From: Albidovulum sp.
Lineage (GTDB): Bacteria; Pseudomonadota; Alphaproteobacteria; Rhodobacterales; Rhodobacteraceae
Direction: 5' to 3'
Assembly (NCBI GenBank): GCA_028823855.1
Contig: JAPPFL010000025.1
Coordinates: 36,910-100,909 of the forward strand
Length of the DNA: 64,000 bases
Part shown: piece after piece, positions 1 to 8,711 of the stretch
How positions within the stretch are numbered: the first letter of the stretch is position 1
Layout: each line of letters starts with the position of its first letter
Program-made: the position numbers and the translations under genes
Notes under the pieces: model-generated
What the model saw: only the letters and a program-made list of their open reading frames with translations
What the model was told of the DNA's origin: nothing
Database searches by the model: none

Positions 1-603
1 ATGCCGTACGTCGGATTCGCCAAAACGCACATTGCGGCAGATCTCGAGATCTACGATCGTCATGTCCACCTGCGCGGAAAGGAGTGTAGCGGCCGCTTCC
101 GGGTCGACAAATGCATTGAACTCCGCCGACGGAGTATGGTTGCCCTGCCGAACGCTCCCGCCCATCCAGACGACCCGTTCGATTCTCTTTGCCAGTTCCG
201 GGCTTGCGCCGACAACCGCGGCAATGTTCGTAAGTGGACCCAGTGCAAGCAGGATACTTCCGGAGCGCGACTCGATCCACTCCCGAATTGCTTCGAAAGC
301 GCCTGGCTGGGCACACCCGGTGGATTTATCATCCAACGCCTTTTCTCTGCTCCGGATGCCTGTCGCGCCAAGGATGCGCTCCGCGGTCACTTTGCCGCCC
401 AGCAATGCGGATTCCGCACCTTCGAATATCGGAAAGTCCCAGTCAAATGCGCGGGCGGCGGTGCATGCGTTTCGGACCACTTGCGGCAAGGCCGCGTTTC
501 CGGCTACCAGCGACAATCCGTCGATCCGGATGCCTAGGCTTCCAATGGTCAAGATGGCCCAGAGATCATCAAATCCCATGTCGCTGTCGATCCAGAGCCT
601 CAC
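1..603 (-). CDS. Nucleoside hydrolase (inosine/uridine-preferring family), 3' end outside window
   Basis: Reading the minus strand from a GTG at 603-601 gives 201 codons that stay open to the window edge, so the gene is partial. The N-terminus carries the calcium-binding motif of inosine-uridine nucleoside hydrolases (DSDMGFDD, residues about 5-12). Further in come LALGPLTNIA, a WMGGS segment and NHTPSAEFNAFVDPEAA, all typical of the family. These enzymes cleave the N-glycosidic bond of nucleosides to a base and ribose. The GTG overlaps the TGA of the ABC ATPase gene (GTGA at 603-600), which argues for translational coupling and the same operon. The link suggests, by inference only, that the transporter imports a nucleoside or related compound. 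Confidence 0.85.
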   Translation of the reverse strand, partial: MRLWIDSDMGFDDLWAILTIGSLGIRIDGLSLVAGNAALPQVVRNACTAARAFDWDFPIFEGAESALLGGKVTAERILGATGIRSREKALDDKSTGCAQPGAFEAIREWIESRSGSILLALGPLTNIAAVVGASPELAKRIERVVWMGGSVRQGNHTPSAEFNAFVDPEAAATLLSAQVDMTIVDLEICRNVRFGESDVRH

Positions 604-1625
604 TTGCCGGTCCCCGGCAGACGATGCGCCTTGGCGAGCGGAAGTTCAAACGCAACTAGCCCGCCGATCGTATGCGGCGGCGCATCGGCTGGCGCCTGCG
701 CCTTGATCTTGCCAAGACCGGTATCCAGAACGTATTCCCTGTACTGTCCGGCAAAGGACGCTCCGATAACGCGTCCCTGCATCGGTCCGGAACCTAGGAT
801 TACCTCGGCCGGGCGCCATGCGAGAGCGTCGCTTCCAGGCAATTCTTCGCCGGTGTCCGTCGAACCGAAATCCGAGGTCAGCATGCCGTTCCGGAAATAG
901 AGTATGTTGTCGAAGCCGACAAAGTCGGCAACAAAAACATCCCGCGGCCTGTTGTAAATTTCCTCCGGCGTGCCGGTCTGCACGGCGATCCCGTCTTTCA
1001 TGACCACAATCCTGTCCGCGAGAGCCAGCGCTTCAGACTGGTCGTGGGTGACAAAAACCATTGTTACGCCTGTCTCGAGCTGCAGGCGCTGCAGTTCCGT
1101 TCTCATTTCTAGCCTTAGCCTTGCGTCTAGATTTGAAAGCGGTTCGTCCAGGAGCAGCAATTTGGGTTCCATGACAAGCGAGCGGGCAAGGGCGAGGCGC
1201 TGCTGCTGGCCGCCGGACAGCTCGGCCGGGTTTCTTCGGGCAAATCCTTCCAGTCCTACCGTTGCAAGCGCCGCCCGCGATCTGGCATCAATGGACGGCT
1301 TCGGCTCTCGCTTTATTCGCAGGCCGAATGCGACGTTTTCAAAAACTGAAAGGTGGGGAAAAAGCGCATATGATTGAAATACCAGGCCGACATTTCGCTT
1401 GCTCGGGGGCGTGTATGTAACGTCCGCGCCGTCGATGAAAATCCGCCCGGCGGCAGGCGCCAGAAGCCCGGCAATCGCGCGCATCGTGGTCGTCTTCCCG
1501 CATCCCGACGGCCCGAGCAGCGCAAGCAGCTCTCCCCGCGTGATTGCCAGATCGAGATCGTGTACGGCGACGGTCTCGCCGTAGGCCAGCTTCAACCGCT
1601 CCAGCACTACGTAGTCATCAGACAT
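600..1625 (-). CDS. ABC transporter ATP-binding protein, PotA/FbpC type
   Basis: The 341-residue protein is a complete importer ATPase of the polyamine/iron/sulfate type. Walker A is GPSGCGKTT at residues 38-46, the Q-loop glutamine is near 84, the signature LSGGQ is at 136-140, Walker B LLLLDEP is at 155-161 and the switch histidine is near 194. The last 90 or so residues fit a TOBE-like regulatory domain. It energises import through the two permeases encoded just upstream. Its start overlaps the permease stop by 8 bp (1618-1625) and its stop overlaps the nucleoside hydrolase GTG. The substrate cannot be read from the sequence; polyamine is the family default, nucleoside is suggested by the neighbour. 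Confidence 0.9.
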   Translation of the reverse strand: MSDDYVVLERLKLAYGETVAVHDLDLAITRGELLALLGPSGCGKTTTMRAIAGLLAPAAGRIFIDGADVTYTPPSKRNVGLVFQSYALFPHLSVFENVAFGLRIKREPKPSIDARSRAALATVGLEGFARRNPAELSGGQQQRLALARSLVMEPKLLLLDEPLSNLDARLRLEMRTELQRLQLETGVTMVFVTHDQSEALALADRIVVMKDGIAVQTGTPEEIYNRPRDVFVADFVGFDNILYFRNGMLTSDFGSTDTGEELPGSDALAWRPAEVILGSGPMQGRVIGASFAGQYREYVLDTGLGKIKAQAPADAPPHTIGGLVAFELPLAKAHRLPGTGK

Positions 1626-2400
1626 AGCGCGAGAGTCCCAAAAAGCGCTCGGCGGCGAAGACGATGGCTATCGAAAGGAATGCCAGGAGGGCGGAAAGCG
1701 CTGCAACGGAGGGGTCGTAGGTCATTTCGATATATGCCAGCATGTCAATCGGAAGCGTCCTAACTCCGGGCCCGGACAGAAATAGGGAAACGGGAACCTG
1801 GTTGAAGCTTGTCACGAATCCCAGGATAAACGCGGCAAGGATTCCTCCCCGGATATTGGGCAAAACTGCGCGCGCGAACGCCCCGAAACGAGAGCAACCG
1901 AGAAGCACTGCCGCTTCCTCGATATCGGGACGGAGGTTTTCCAGGCTCGCGGATACGACCCTAACCGAATATGGAAGGACAAGCGCCGTATGGGCAAGGA
2001 ACAAGGCTAGCGTAACGGTCATCCCGACCGGAATCACCAGGTATCGGAGCAGGGCAAGCCCGACAATTATTCCTGGAACGATGATCGGCGCAGCGACTGC
2101 CATCCTGACGGCTTCGCCAAATGGAATCCGGTATCTGGTTACGGCGTAGGCCGCCGGAACGCCGAGTATGAGCGACGCGACCGTCCCGAAAACGGCAAGG
2201 AACATGGAGAGCCCGAAACTGGCCCGGAAGCTCTTGACCTCGAATACGGCAATTACCCAGCGCAGGGAAAAACCCTGCGGGGGGAAGGCAAGCGAACTTC
2301 CTGCGGAGAGCGCGGCGGCGATTATGATTAGGAACGGGCCGATAAGGAAAGCAAGGGTCAGGAAAATTACGATGCGCGCTACCCACAAGTTTCTCTTCAT
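1618..2400 (-). CDS. ABC transporter permease, PotC type
   Basis: A 260-residue inner-membrane protein with about six hydrophobic helices and the cytoplasmic EAA loop (EEAAVLLGCSRFGAF, around residue 160) that docks on the ATPase. The first helix near residues 8-30 doubles as a membrane anchor. Family and gene order identify it as the second permease of a PotABCD-like importer. Its ATG overlaps the stop of the upstream permease by four bases (ATGA at 2400-2397). Confidence 0.88.
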   Translation of the reverse strand: MKRNLWVARIVIFLTLAFLIGPFLIIIAAALSAGSSLAFPPQGFSLRWVIAVFEVKSFRASFGLSMFLAVFGTVASLILGVPAAYAVTRYRIPFGEAVRMAVAAPIIVPGIIVGLALLRYLVIPVGMTVTLALFLAHTALVLPYSVRVVSASLENLRPDIEEAAVLLGCSRFGAFARAVLPNIRGGILAAFILGFVTSFNQVPVSLFLSGPGVRTLPIDMLAYIEMTYDPSVAALSALLAFLSIAIVFAAERFLGLSRYV

Positions 2401-3230
2401 GGCTGGGCGCCCCGCTTCGAAGCAGCGACTCGCTTGAGCAGCATGTATGTCGAAAAACTCATGACAATGAGTATCATGGCGATGACGCTGGCCGAAAGGA
2501 AATCGTTGGCAACTGTCACGCGCTGATAGAGCAAAGTTTCCAGCATGAGTACTTTCGCCCCTCCGAGAATCGCGGGCGTAATGTATGCCGTTAGCGATCC
2601 CGTGAATACGAGAGTTCCGCCGATGACGAGGCCTTCCCGGGTCAATGGGAGAATAATTCGGATGAACACTTGCGGCCAGCTTGCGCCGAGGACTCGGGCA
2701 GCGGAAATGGCATCCCGGGGGAGGTTTTCCATGGCGCTAACCAGGGAAATGATCATGAGCGGCATGAACAACTGGAGCAGGCCTATGAACACTGCAGTTT
2801 CCGTGAACAGGATCCTGACGGGCGCGTCAGTCAGCCCGAGTCCGGTGAGTGCCTTGTTTACGATTCCGGTTCGCCCGAGGATCACTATCCAGGCGTAGGT
2901 TCTTGCAACCGGAGAAATCATTAGCGGAAGGACGACAAGTCCGAAAATTCTTCCCCTGCTGGTAGGATCAAGTCCTACGATGCAGAATGCCGCGACGTAT
3001 CCGACAATTGCCGACACCGCCGTAACCAGAAATCCGAGCTTAAGCGTGCGGAAGAAGACAGTCTGGTTCAGCGGCTTGGAAAAGAACTCGACATAAGCGG
3101 CGATCGACCATGAACCGTCAGATCGAAACGCTTCTGACAGTAGAATGCAGACAGGTATTAGAAAAACTGCGACGGCAAAGACGGCCGCAGGCAAGACCAG
3201 CGCCAGCGCCTCTGTCTTGTTGGTGAGCAT
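2397..3230 (-). CDS. ABC transporter permease, PotB type
   Basis: A 277-residue integral membrane protein with about six transmembrane segments. The EAA loop AISAARVLGASWPQV sits near residues 177-191. It pairs with the PotC-like permease downstream to form the translocation channel. It starts at an ATG 51 bp after the binding-protein stop. That gap is almost filled by a strong stem-loop (3245-3274) which may lower permease expression relative to the binding protein. Confidence 0.88.
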   Translation of the reverse strand: MLTNKTEALALVLPAAVFAVAVFLIPVCILLSEAFRSDGSWSIAAYVEFFSKPLNQTVFFRTLKLGFLVTAVSAIVGYVAAFCIVGLDPTSRGRIFGLVVLPLMISPVARTYAWIVILGRTGIVNKALTGLGLTDAPVRILFTETAVFIGLLQLFMPLMIISLVSAMENLPRDAISAARVLGASWPQVFIRIILPLTREGLVIGGTLVFTGSLTAYITPAILGGAKVLMLETLLYQRVTVANDFLSASVIAMILIVMSFSTYMLLKRVAASKRGAQP

Positions 3231-3244
3231 CGGGGCTGAAATGC

Positions 3245-3274
3245 GGCGAAGCGGCTCTGCGGAGCCGCTTCGCC
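3245..3274. promoter_or_regulatory. 13-bp perfect stem-loop between binding-protein and permease genes
   Basis: The arms GGCGAAGCGGCTC (3245-3257) and GAGCCGCTTCGCC (3262-3274) are perfect complements around a TGCG loop. On the minus (coding) strand there is no T-run after it, so it does not look like a rho-independent terminator. Its place just after the binding-protein stop fits an mRNA-stabilising or attenuating hairpin, as known for the malE-malF gap in E. coli. Confidence 0.7.
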
Positions 3275-3281
3275 AAATCGA

Positions 3282-4301
3282 CTATTGAATAACCTTTTCG
3301 TTCCAAGTGTTTATCCAGTCTTCCCGGTTGTCCAGGATGACCGACGGTTCAAGCATATTGAGCGAATCGACCAGATCGGCTCCATATGACAGGTTTGCGG
3401 CGGCTTCGTCCGAAACCACGACTTCACTGTTCGCAGGACTGTCCACAAGCGCCTCCGCCAGCCTGGTCTGGACCTCTGTCGACAACCAGTAATCCATGAA
3501 TTCGAGCGCCAGCTCTTCGTTTCCGTTGTCCTTGGTCATGATCATGACGTTGACGCCACCGGTCTGCCCTTCGCTCGGGGTCGCCCAGGCGATCGGAAGC
3601 TCGCTGCCGGCAAACCGGCTCCACGCAAATCGGCCCACTGGCGCCGCGTAGACCTCCTCCTGCTGAAAGAGCTGCGCAAGCTGGGAAGATCTGGCGTAGT
3701 AGGTCACGAAATTCTCAGATTTATCTCCGATGGCCGATATCGGCGCATCCATGGAAGGACTGTCATCGCCGAGCGCCTTGCCAAGCATATAGAGCGAAAT
3801 CGGGGCTTGAGTCGTCGTGATGTCCGGAAAGGCAACGAAACCGGCCACATCTTCTGACAGCAGGTCGCCCCAGCTGTCGATGGCCACCTGGTCGGAACGG
3901 TAAACGATGGACGTTGCATAGAACGTGTAGCCGACCGCGAGGTTGTCTCCGAGAGGGTCTTTGGCAAAGTCGTAAAGCTTGCCGTAGTTCGACAGTTTTG
4001 CGACGTCGATGGGCTGCAACAGGCCCTTCCTGCTCGCGGCAAGCGCATCGTGAGTGGATATCACTGCCATATCGATCACGGGATCGGCTGCGTTGGCCTC
4101 GATCTTCGCCAGCCGTTCGACGCTGTTTCCGGTCTCAACAACGATTTCGCAACCGCAAATTTCCTCAAATGGCGCATACAGCAACTCCTCGAACGTATCC
4201 TGGTTGAATCCGTAAACGGAAATGGTCAGCGTTTTGTCCGCCGGCTGGGCGGGTCCTGCCGCCAATGCGGTTGCGAAAGCCATCAAAAGGGTTTTGCGCA
4301 T
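3282..4301 (-). CDS. Periplasmic substrate-binding protein of PotABCD-type importer
   Basis: A 339-residue PotD-like protein. It opens with a Sec signal peptide (MRKTLLMAFATALAAGPAQP, cleavage near residues 20-22), followed by a strand typical of the family (KTLTISVYGFNQ). The start is fixed by AAGGAG seven bases before the ATG. It would capture the ligand in the periplasm and hand it to the permeases encoded downstream. It is the first gene of an operon running binding protein, permease B, permease C, ATPase, nucleoside hydrolase. The ligand is unknown. Confidence 0.85.
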   Translation of the reverse strand: MRKTLLMAFATALAAGPAQPADKTLTISVYGFNQDTFEELLYAPFEEICGCEIVVETGNSVERLAKIEANAADPVIDMAVISTHDALAASRKGLLQPIDVAKLSNYGKLYDFAKDPLGDNLAVGYTFYATSIVYRSDQVAIDSWGDLLSEDVAGFVAFPDITTTQAPISLYMLGKALGDDSPSMDAPISAIGDKSENFVTYYARSSQLAQLFQQEEVYAAPVGRFAWSRFAGSELPIAWATPSEGQTGGVNVMIMTKDNGNEELALEFMDYWLSTEVQTRLAEALVDSPANSEVVVSDEAAANLSYGADLVDSLNMLEPSVILDNREDWINTWNEKVIQ

Positions 4302-4696
4302 TAGTTTTCTCCTTCATTTCGATTTTGAGTAGATTTAGTCCATAATGCCGGTCACCCGGAAGCGGCATGCATCAAGGAATATTTTATTGACACTGCCAAA
4401 TCTGCTGGCGGCACGGTGAAGAATCGAGCCCGGATCCGGATTGCATGATCACCCGCCGAAATAATGCGGCATCGACCGGCGGACTCGAAACGAGACAAAA
4501 ATTCGTCAGCAAAGGCGTAGAACCTCGAGTTGGACGACTGAGGGCAGTCATAGTCGAAACTACAGGGCGCGGCAATGAATTGCCGACAGGAGCGGGACAT
4601 GTCCGCGCGACGCCCGCAGGCTTCCAGTGGATTGTCGGCGATCCCTCCTCGTGTTATTCAAGAGACCAAAAATTGTGTGAATCTTGCCGGCGAATT
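4302..4696. other. Intergenic region, 395 bp, upstream of the PotD-like operon
   Basis: This stretch lies between the 3' end of glmS and the start of the binding-protein gene, both on the minus strand. It must hold the promoter of the transport operon and the end of the glmS transcript. I see the ribosome binding site next to 4301 but no convincing -35/-10 pair, no terminator hairpin with a T-run, and no RNA gene. Short open frames here have no recognisable similarity. Confidence 0.5.
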
Positions 4697-6517
4697 TCAT
4701 TCGACGGTAACAGATTTCGCCAGATTTCGAGGCTGGTCGACATCCGTTCCTCTGGCCACTGCCGTATGGTACGCGAGCTGCTGCACCGAAATTGCGTAGA
4801 CGATCGGCGCGATTGTCGGTTCGACGGTCGGCATGACAATCATTCGCGTATCGGTAGCGCCGACGATTTCCGCGCCTCTTGAATCTAAAATAAGGTGAAC
4901 GTATCCTCCACGCGCCTTGACTTCTTCATAGTTTGACAATGTTTTCTCGAACAGCGGTCCGCTTGGCAAGAGAACGAATATTGGAGTGTTGGCTTCGACT
5001 AGCGCGATCGGGCCGTGCTTCAGCTCTCCTCCCGCGAATCCTTCCGCGTGAATGTAGCTAATTTCCTTTAGTTTCAAGGCGCCTTCCAGCGCCAAGGGGT
5101 ACATGGTTCCGCGACCGAAGAATATCGCGTTCCGAGCGCCGCTGAGACCCAATGCGATTTCCTTTATGGAAGACTCCGCAGCGAAAGCCTGGTTCACGAA
5201 GCCCGGAACAGACTTGAACTGCGAAAAATACTCGTCCGCGCGTTCGGCGTCCAAAAATCTTCGGTGCTCGCCGGCTGCGACGGAAAGGATGCCCAGCACC
5301 GCCAATTGGCACGTAAAAGCCTTTGTCGAGGCGACGCTAGTTTCAATGCCCGCGCATGTGGGAACGACAATATCGCATTCGCGGGCAATCGAGCTGTTGA
5401 CATTGTTCAAGATTCCAACCGTCCGGACAGCGCAATTTTTCGCATACCGGAGCGCGGCAAGAGAATCAGCTGTTTCACCGGACTGACTTACGAAAATCGC
5501 AAGCGTACGGTTGTCGATCCATGGCGACCTGTACCTGAATTCCGACGCTATATCGACGTCCGCAGGCATGCCGGCGAATTGTTCGAACCAGTATTTGGCT
5601 ACGCTGCACGCGTAGTGCGCAGTTCCGCAGGCGATGAGAGACACTCTATCGAAATCGGCGAAATCGAGACCGGCGGGCAAATCAATATGTCGGTTTCCGG
5701 GCGCCGCGAATTGCGCGATCGCATTGCGAAGGGCGACGGGCTGTTCCACAATTTCCTTGGCCATGAAGTGATCGAAGCCGCGCTTGTCCGCCATTCCCGA
5801 GTCCAAATGCAATTTGTGCTCGCGGCGCTTTACGGTATTGCCGTCGTCGTCGAAAAAAACTGCGCCTGAACTCTTCACTACGACTTTGTCGCCTTCTTCG
5901 AGAAAAGTTATCCTCGACGTTAGCGGCGCGAGCGCGTAGGCGTCCGAAGCCAGAAAGACCTCGCCGTCGCCATGGCCGATTGCAAGCGGCGAACCTTTTC
6001 GGGTCGCGAAAATAAAATCTTCGTTGCCGTCGAAAAGAAAGCAAAGCGCGAAAGTTCCTCTCAGGATGCTTATCGTTTTTGAAGCGGCCCTGTACGGGTC
6101 ATTTCCCTCATCCAAATAACATTCGCATAGTTTTGCTACTGTTTCCGTATCGGTTTCGGATTCGAATTCGTAGCCTTTGCTCGAGAGCGTTCTTCGGATT
6201 TCGCGATAGTTTTCGACAATTCCATTGTGAACGACCGCTACTTTTCCGGCTCGGTGCGGATGCGCATTGTTCAGAGTCGCTCGTCCGTGCGTGGCCCACC
6301 GAGTATGTCCAATTCCGGTCGTTCCCGGTAGCGGTTCGCTTTCTAGCTTGTCGGATAAATTCGAGATTTTACCGATGGACCGCCTCCGCGCCAGTTTTCC
6401 CGCGTGCACGGTCGCGATTCCTGCGCTATCGTATCCTCGGTATTCAAGCCGCTTCAAAGCGTTGAGAAGAAATGGCGCTGCATCGTTGCGACCGGCTATC
6501 CCTACAATGCCGCACAT
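4697..6517 (-). CDS. glmS: Glutamine-fructose-6-phosphate aminotransferase (isomerizing)
   Basis: The 606-residue protein makes glucosamine-6-phosphate from fructose-6-phosphate and glutamine, the first committed step to UDP-GlcNAc for peptidoglycan and LPS. The N-terminal glutaminase domain begins MCGIVGIAG with catalytic Cys2 and contains THGRATLNNAHPH. Two sugar-isomerase (SIS) domains follow, with SQSGETADS (about residues 350-358) and STKAF. The C-terminus PRNLAKSVTVE is the conserved family tail. The length is normal for GlmS. It lies four bases after glmU on the same strand, so the two are surely co-transcribed with glmU first. Confidence 0.97.
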   Translation of the reverse strand: MCGIVGIAGRNDAAPFLLNALKRLEYRGYDSAGIATVHAGKLARRRSIGKISNLSDKLESEPLPGTTGIGHTRWATHGRATLNNAHPHRAGKVAVVHNGIVENYREIRRTLSSKGYEFESETDTETVAKLCECYLDEGNDPYRAASKTISILRGTFALCFLFDGNEDFIFATRKGSPLAIGHGDGEVFLASDAYALAPLTSRITFLEEGDKVVVKSSGAVFFDDDGNTVKRREHKLHLDSGMADKRGFDHFMAKEIVEQPVALRNAIAQFAAPGNRHIDLPAGLDFADFDRVSLIACGTAHYACSVAKYWFEQFAGMPADVDIASEFRYRSPWIDNRTLAIFVSQSGETADSLAALRYAKNCAVRTVGILNNVNSSIARECDIVVPTCAGIETSVASTKAFTCQLAVLGILSVAAGEHRRFLDAERADEYFSQFKSVPGFVNQAFAAESSIKEIALGLSGARNAIFFGRGTMYPLALEGALKLKEISYIHAEGFAGGELKHGPIALVEANTPIFVLLPSGPLFEKTLSNYEEVKARGGYVHLILDSRGAEIVGATDTRMIVMPTVEPTIAPIVYAISVQQLAYHTAVARGTDVDQPRNLAKSVTVE

Positions 6518-6521
6518 GTAG

Positions 6522-7865
6522 TCACTCCATTTTCAACTTTCGCAGCCGCCTCATAATTCGCGATGCCATGCCGGGTTTGTTGATTTGGCGCATGCGCGAA
6601 ATGGCGAGCGCGTCAGGCGGAACATTCGTCGTAACGACCGAGCCGGCGCCGACCATGGATCCGTCGCCGATCTCAATCGGCGCGATCAAGAGCGAATTCG
6701 ATCCCAGGAATACATTATCGCCTACGATTGTTCGATGCTTGCTCACTCCGTCGTAGTTGCAAGTTATGGTTCCCGCGCCGACGTTGGACTTTTCTCCAAC
6801 GGCGGCGTCGCCGACGTATGACAAGTGCGGCACTTTGCTGCCTTGGCCGATTCGAGAGGCTTTGATTTCGACGAAGTTTCCCACTTTGGAATCCGCGCAA
6901 AGCTCTGTACCGGGGCGTAGACGCGCAAATGGACCGACAACTGCGTTCATTCCGACATCGCAGCCTTCAAGATAGGAGAAGCATCGAATTCGCGCGCCGC
7001 GATGTACGAATACGCCGGGGCCGAACACCACATTTGGTTCAACAACGGTGTCGATTCCGAGATTGGTGTCGAAGGAGAAGTAAACCGAATTTGGCTGGAC
7101 AAGCGTCGCTCCCGCCGACATCGCCGCGATTCTTGACCTCCGCTGGAAAACCGCTTCGGCCGATGCCAATTCCACGCGCGAGTTCACGCCTAGCGTTTCT
7201 TCCTCTTCGCATTCGACCGCCTGGCATGCCAGGCCGCGGCGTTTCGCTCTTTCGACCACGTCTGTAAGGTAGACTTCCTCGGCTGAGTTGCCGGCATCAA
7301 TCTCGCCTAGAAGATCGAACAGAACGCTTTTTGAAGCGCAAAGCACGCCGCTGTTGCAGAATTCGATCGAGAGTTCCGAACTGTTGGCATCCTTGTGCTC
7401 GACAATTTTCCCGAGAGAACCATCGGGTGCCAGCAGCAGCCGTCCATACCCTGTCGGATCCGATGCCTTGAATCCTAAAACCGAGACCGCGCTGCCGGCC
7501 TCGACGGACGCTATGAGCTTGTTGAGAGTGGAGTGCCGTACAAATGGCGTATCGGAATACAAAACAACGAGTTTCCCCCGGAATCGGTCGAGTTTCTTCC
7601 GGGCTGCCAGTACGGCGTGCCCGGTGCCCTTCGGTTCGTTTTGCACGACGAATTCCGCATCTATCCCCTTGGCCGCGGCACAATCCCTGATTTTGTCGCC
7701 GTCTTTTCCAACCACGAGTATTGTCTTCTCGGGACGCAGTTTTTGCGATAGGCGCCAAGCATGCAGTAGGAGCGGCGCGTTGCCGATCTCGTGCAATACT
7801 TTCGGGAAGCCGGAGTTCATTCTCGTCCCTTTGCCGGCAGCAAGAATTACAGTTGCGATTGCCAC
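6522..7865 (-). CDS. glmU: Bifunctional UDP-GlcNAc pyrophosphorylase / glucosamine-1-phosphate acetyltransferase
   Basis: The protein (447 residues) acetylates glucosamine-1-phosphate and then transfers UMP to give UDP-GlcNAc. The nucleotidyltransferase motif LAAGKGTRM is at residues 8-16. The C-terminal half is a left-handed beta-helix of hexapeptide repeats, with NVGAGTITCNYDG in the acetyltransferase part. I chose the GTG at 7865 because AAGGAAA lies about six bases upstream and the protein then begins right before the catalytic loop. A longer frame to 8006 would overlap the divergent phosphatase gene and adds no conserved sequence. Confidence 0.95.
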   Translation of the reverse strand: MAIATVILAAGKGTRMNSGFPKVLHEIGNAPLLLHAWRLSQKLRPEKTILVVGKDGDKIRDCAAAKGIDAEFVVQNEPKGTGHAVLAARKKLDRFRGKLVVLYSDTPFVRHSTLNKLIASVEAGSAVSVLGFKASDPTGYGRLLLAPDGSLGKIVEHKDANSSELSIEFCNSGVLCASKSVLFDLLGEIDAGNSAEEVYLTDVVERAKRRGLACQAVECEEEETLGVNSRVELASAEAVFQRRSRIAAMSAGATLVQPNSVYFSFDTNLGIDTVVEPNVVFGPGVFVHRGARIRCFSYLEGCDVGMNAVVGPFARLRPGTELCADSKVGNFVEIKASRIGQGSKVPHLSYVGDAAVGEKSNVGAGTITCNYDGVSKHRTIVGDNVFLGSNSLLIAPIEIGDGSMVGAGSVVTTNVPPDALAISRMRQINKPGMASRIMRRLRKLKME

Positions 7866-7993
7866 TCGATTTCCTTTTTTGTAGCCGATAATAGCCTGTG
7901 TTTCCGGCTCTGCAAGCCCAAGGGTTTTATTCAGATGGAATTTAATATCTATTGCGGGTTCCCGAAATCTATTTGATTCGCCTCTGGCATTCC
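7866..7993. promoter_or_regulatory. Divergent intergenic region glmU / HAD phosphatase
   Basis: This 128-bp gap separates the GTG start of glmU (minus strand) from the ATG of the phosphatase gene (plus strand), so it must contain promoters for both directions. The glmU ribosome binding site is visible. I cannot name clear -35 and -10 boxes with confidence. Confidence 0.4.
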
Positions 7994-8662
7994 ATGCGCG
8001 CCGCAATATTCGATCTTGACGGAACTTTGGCCGACACTAGCGGCGACTTGATCGCCGCGGCAAATTCATGTTTCAGGAACATGGGCTGCAGCGCTTTGCT
8101 CGATCCCGAAGCTGACAAGATCGTCGCTTTTCAGGGCGGGCGCGCGATGCTTCGCCTGGGATTTACGAGGCTGCGGGGAAGACCGCCGCCGGAAGACGAG
8201 GTCGACGAGCAGTACCCTTTGCTTCTGGAAGCATACGAAAAGGATATCGACCGCTTTACGATCGTCTATCCCGGCGTTCGCGGCGCACTCGAGAATCTGA
8301 TATCGGCGGGTTGGGTCCTCGGCGTTTGCACCAACAAGCCGGAAGCGCTCGCCCGCAAGCTTCTAATAAGGCTCGGGCTACTAGAATTCATGCGCTCACT
8401 CGTCGGAGCCGACACCCTGCCGTATCGCAAGCCGAATCCCGAGCCGTTCGTCGAAGCGGTCACCCGGGCGGGCGCTCGGGTCGAAAACTCGATTTTTGTG
8501 GGAGATACCGAAATAGACAGGGATACCGCGCGCGCCGCCGGGGCTGCGGCGGTCTTGGTCGCCTTCGGGCCGGCGGGCGAACAATTGCGACAGCTGGAGC
8601 CGGATGCGATGCTTGCCCATTACGATGAACTACCGAATTTGGCCTCCGCACTTGTTAAATGA
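7994..8662 (+). CDS. HAD-family phosphatase, phosphoglycolate phosphatase-like
   Basis: A 222-residue haloacid-dehalogenase hydrolase. Motif I is FDLDGTLADT (residues 5-14, with both catalytic aspartates), motif III contains the lysine in YRKPNPEPF, and motif IV is FVGDTEIDRDTARAAG. The helical cap between motifs I and II is of the Gph/CbbY type. The best guess is a phosphoglycolate or sugar-phosphate phosphatase; the exact substrate cannot be read. The ATG at 7994 is preferred over the in-frame codon at 7952 because motif I then sits at the usual distance from the N-terminus. Confidence 0.82.
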   Translation: MRAAIFDLDGTLADTSGDLIAAANSCFRNMGCSALLDPEADKIVAFQGGRAMLRLGFTRLRGRPPPEDEVDEQYPLLLEAYEKDIDRFTIVYPGVRGALENLISAGWVLGVCTNKPEALARKLLIRLGLLEFMRSLVGADTLPYRKPNPEPFVEAVTRAGARVENSIFVGDTEIDRDTARAAGAAAVLVAFGPAGEQLRQLEPDAMLAHYDELPNLASALVK

Positions 8663-8711
8663 ATTCGCGAACGGGAATTCGCGCGGTCCATAGGTCGCTG
8701 GACCGGGGAAA

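Noticed and set aside
7866..8006. N-terminal extension of glmU by 47 residues
   Set aside because: It overlaps the start of the divergent phosphatase gene, has no family similarity, and a GTG with a good ribosome binding site exists at 7865.
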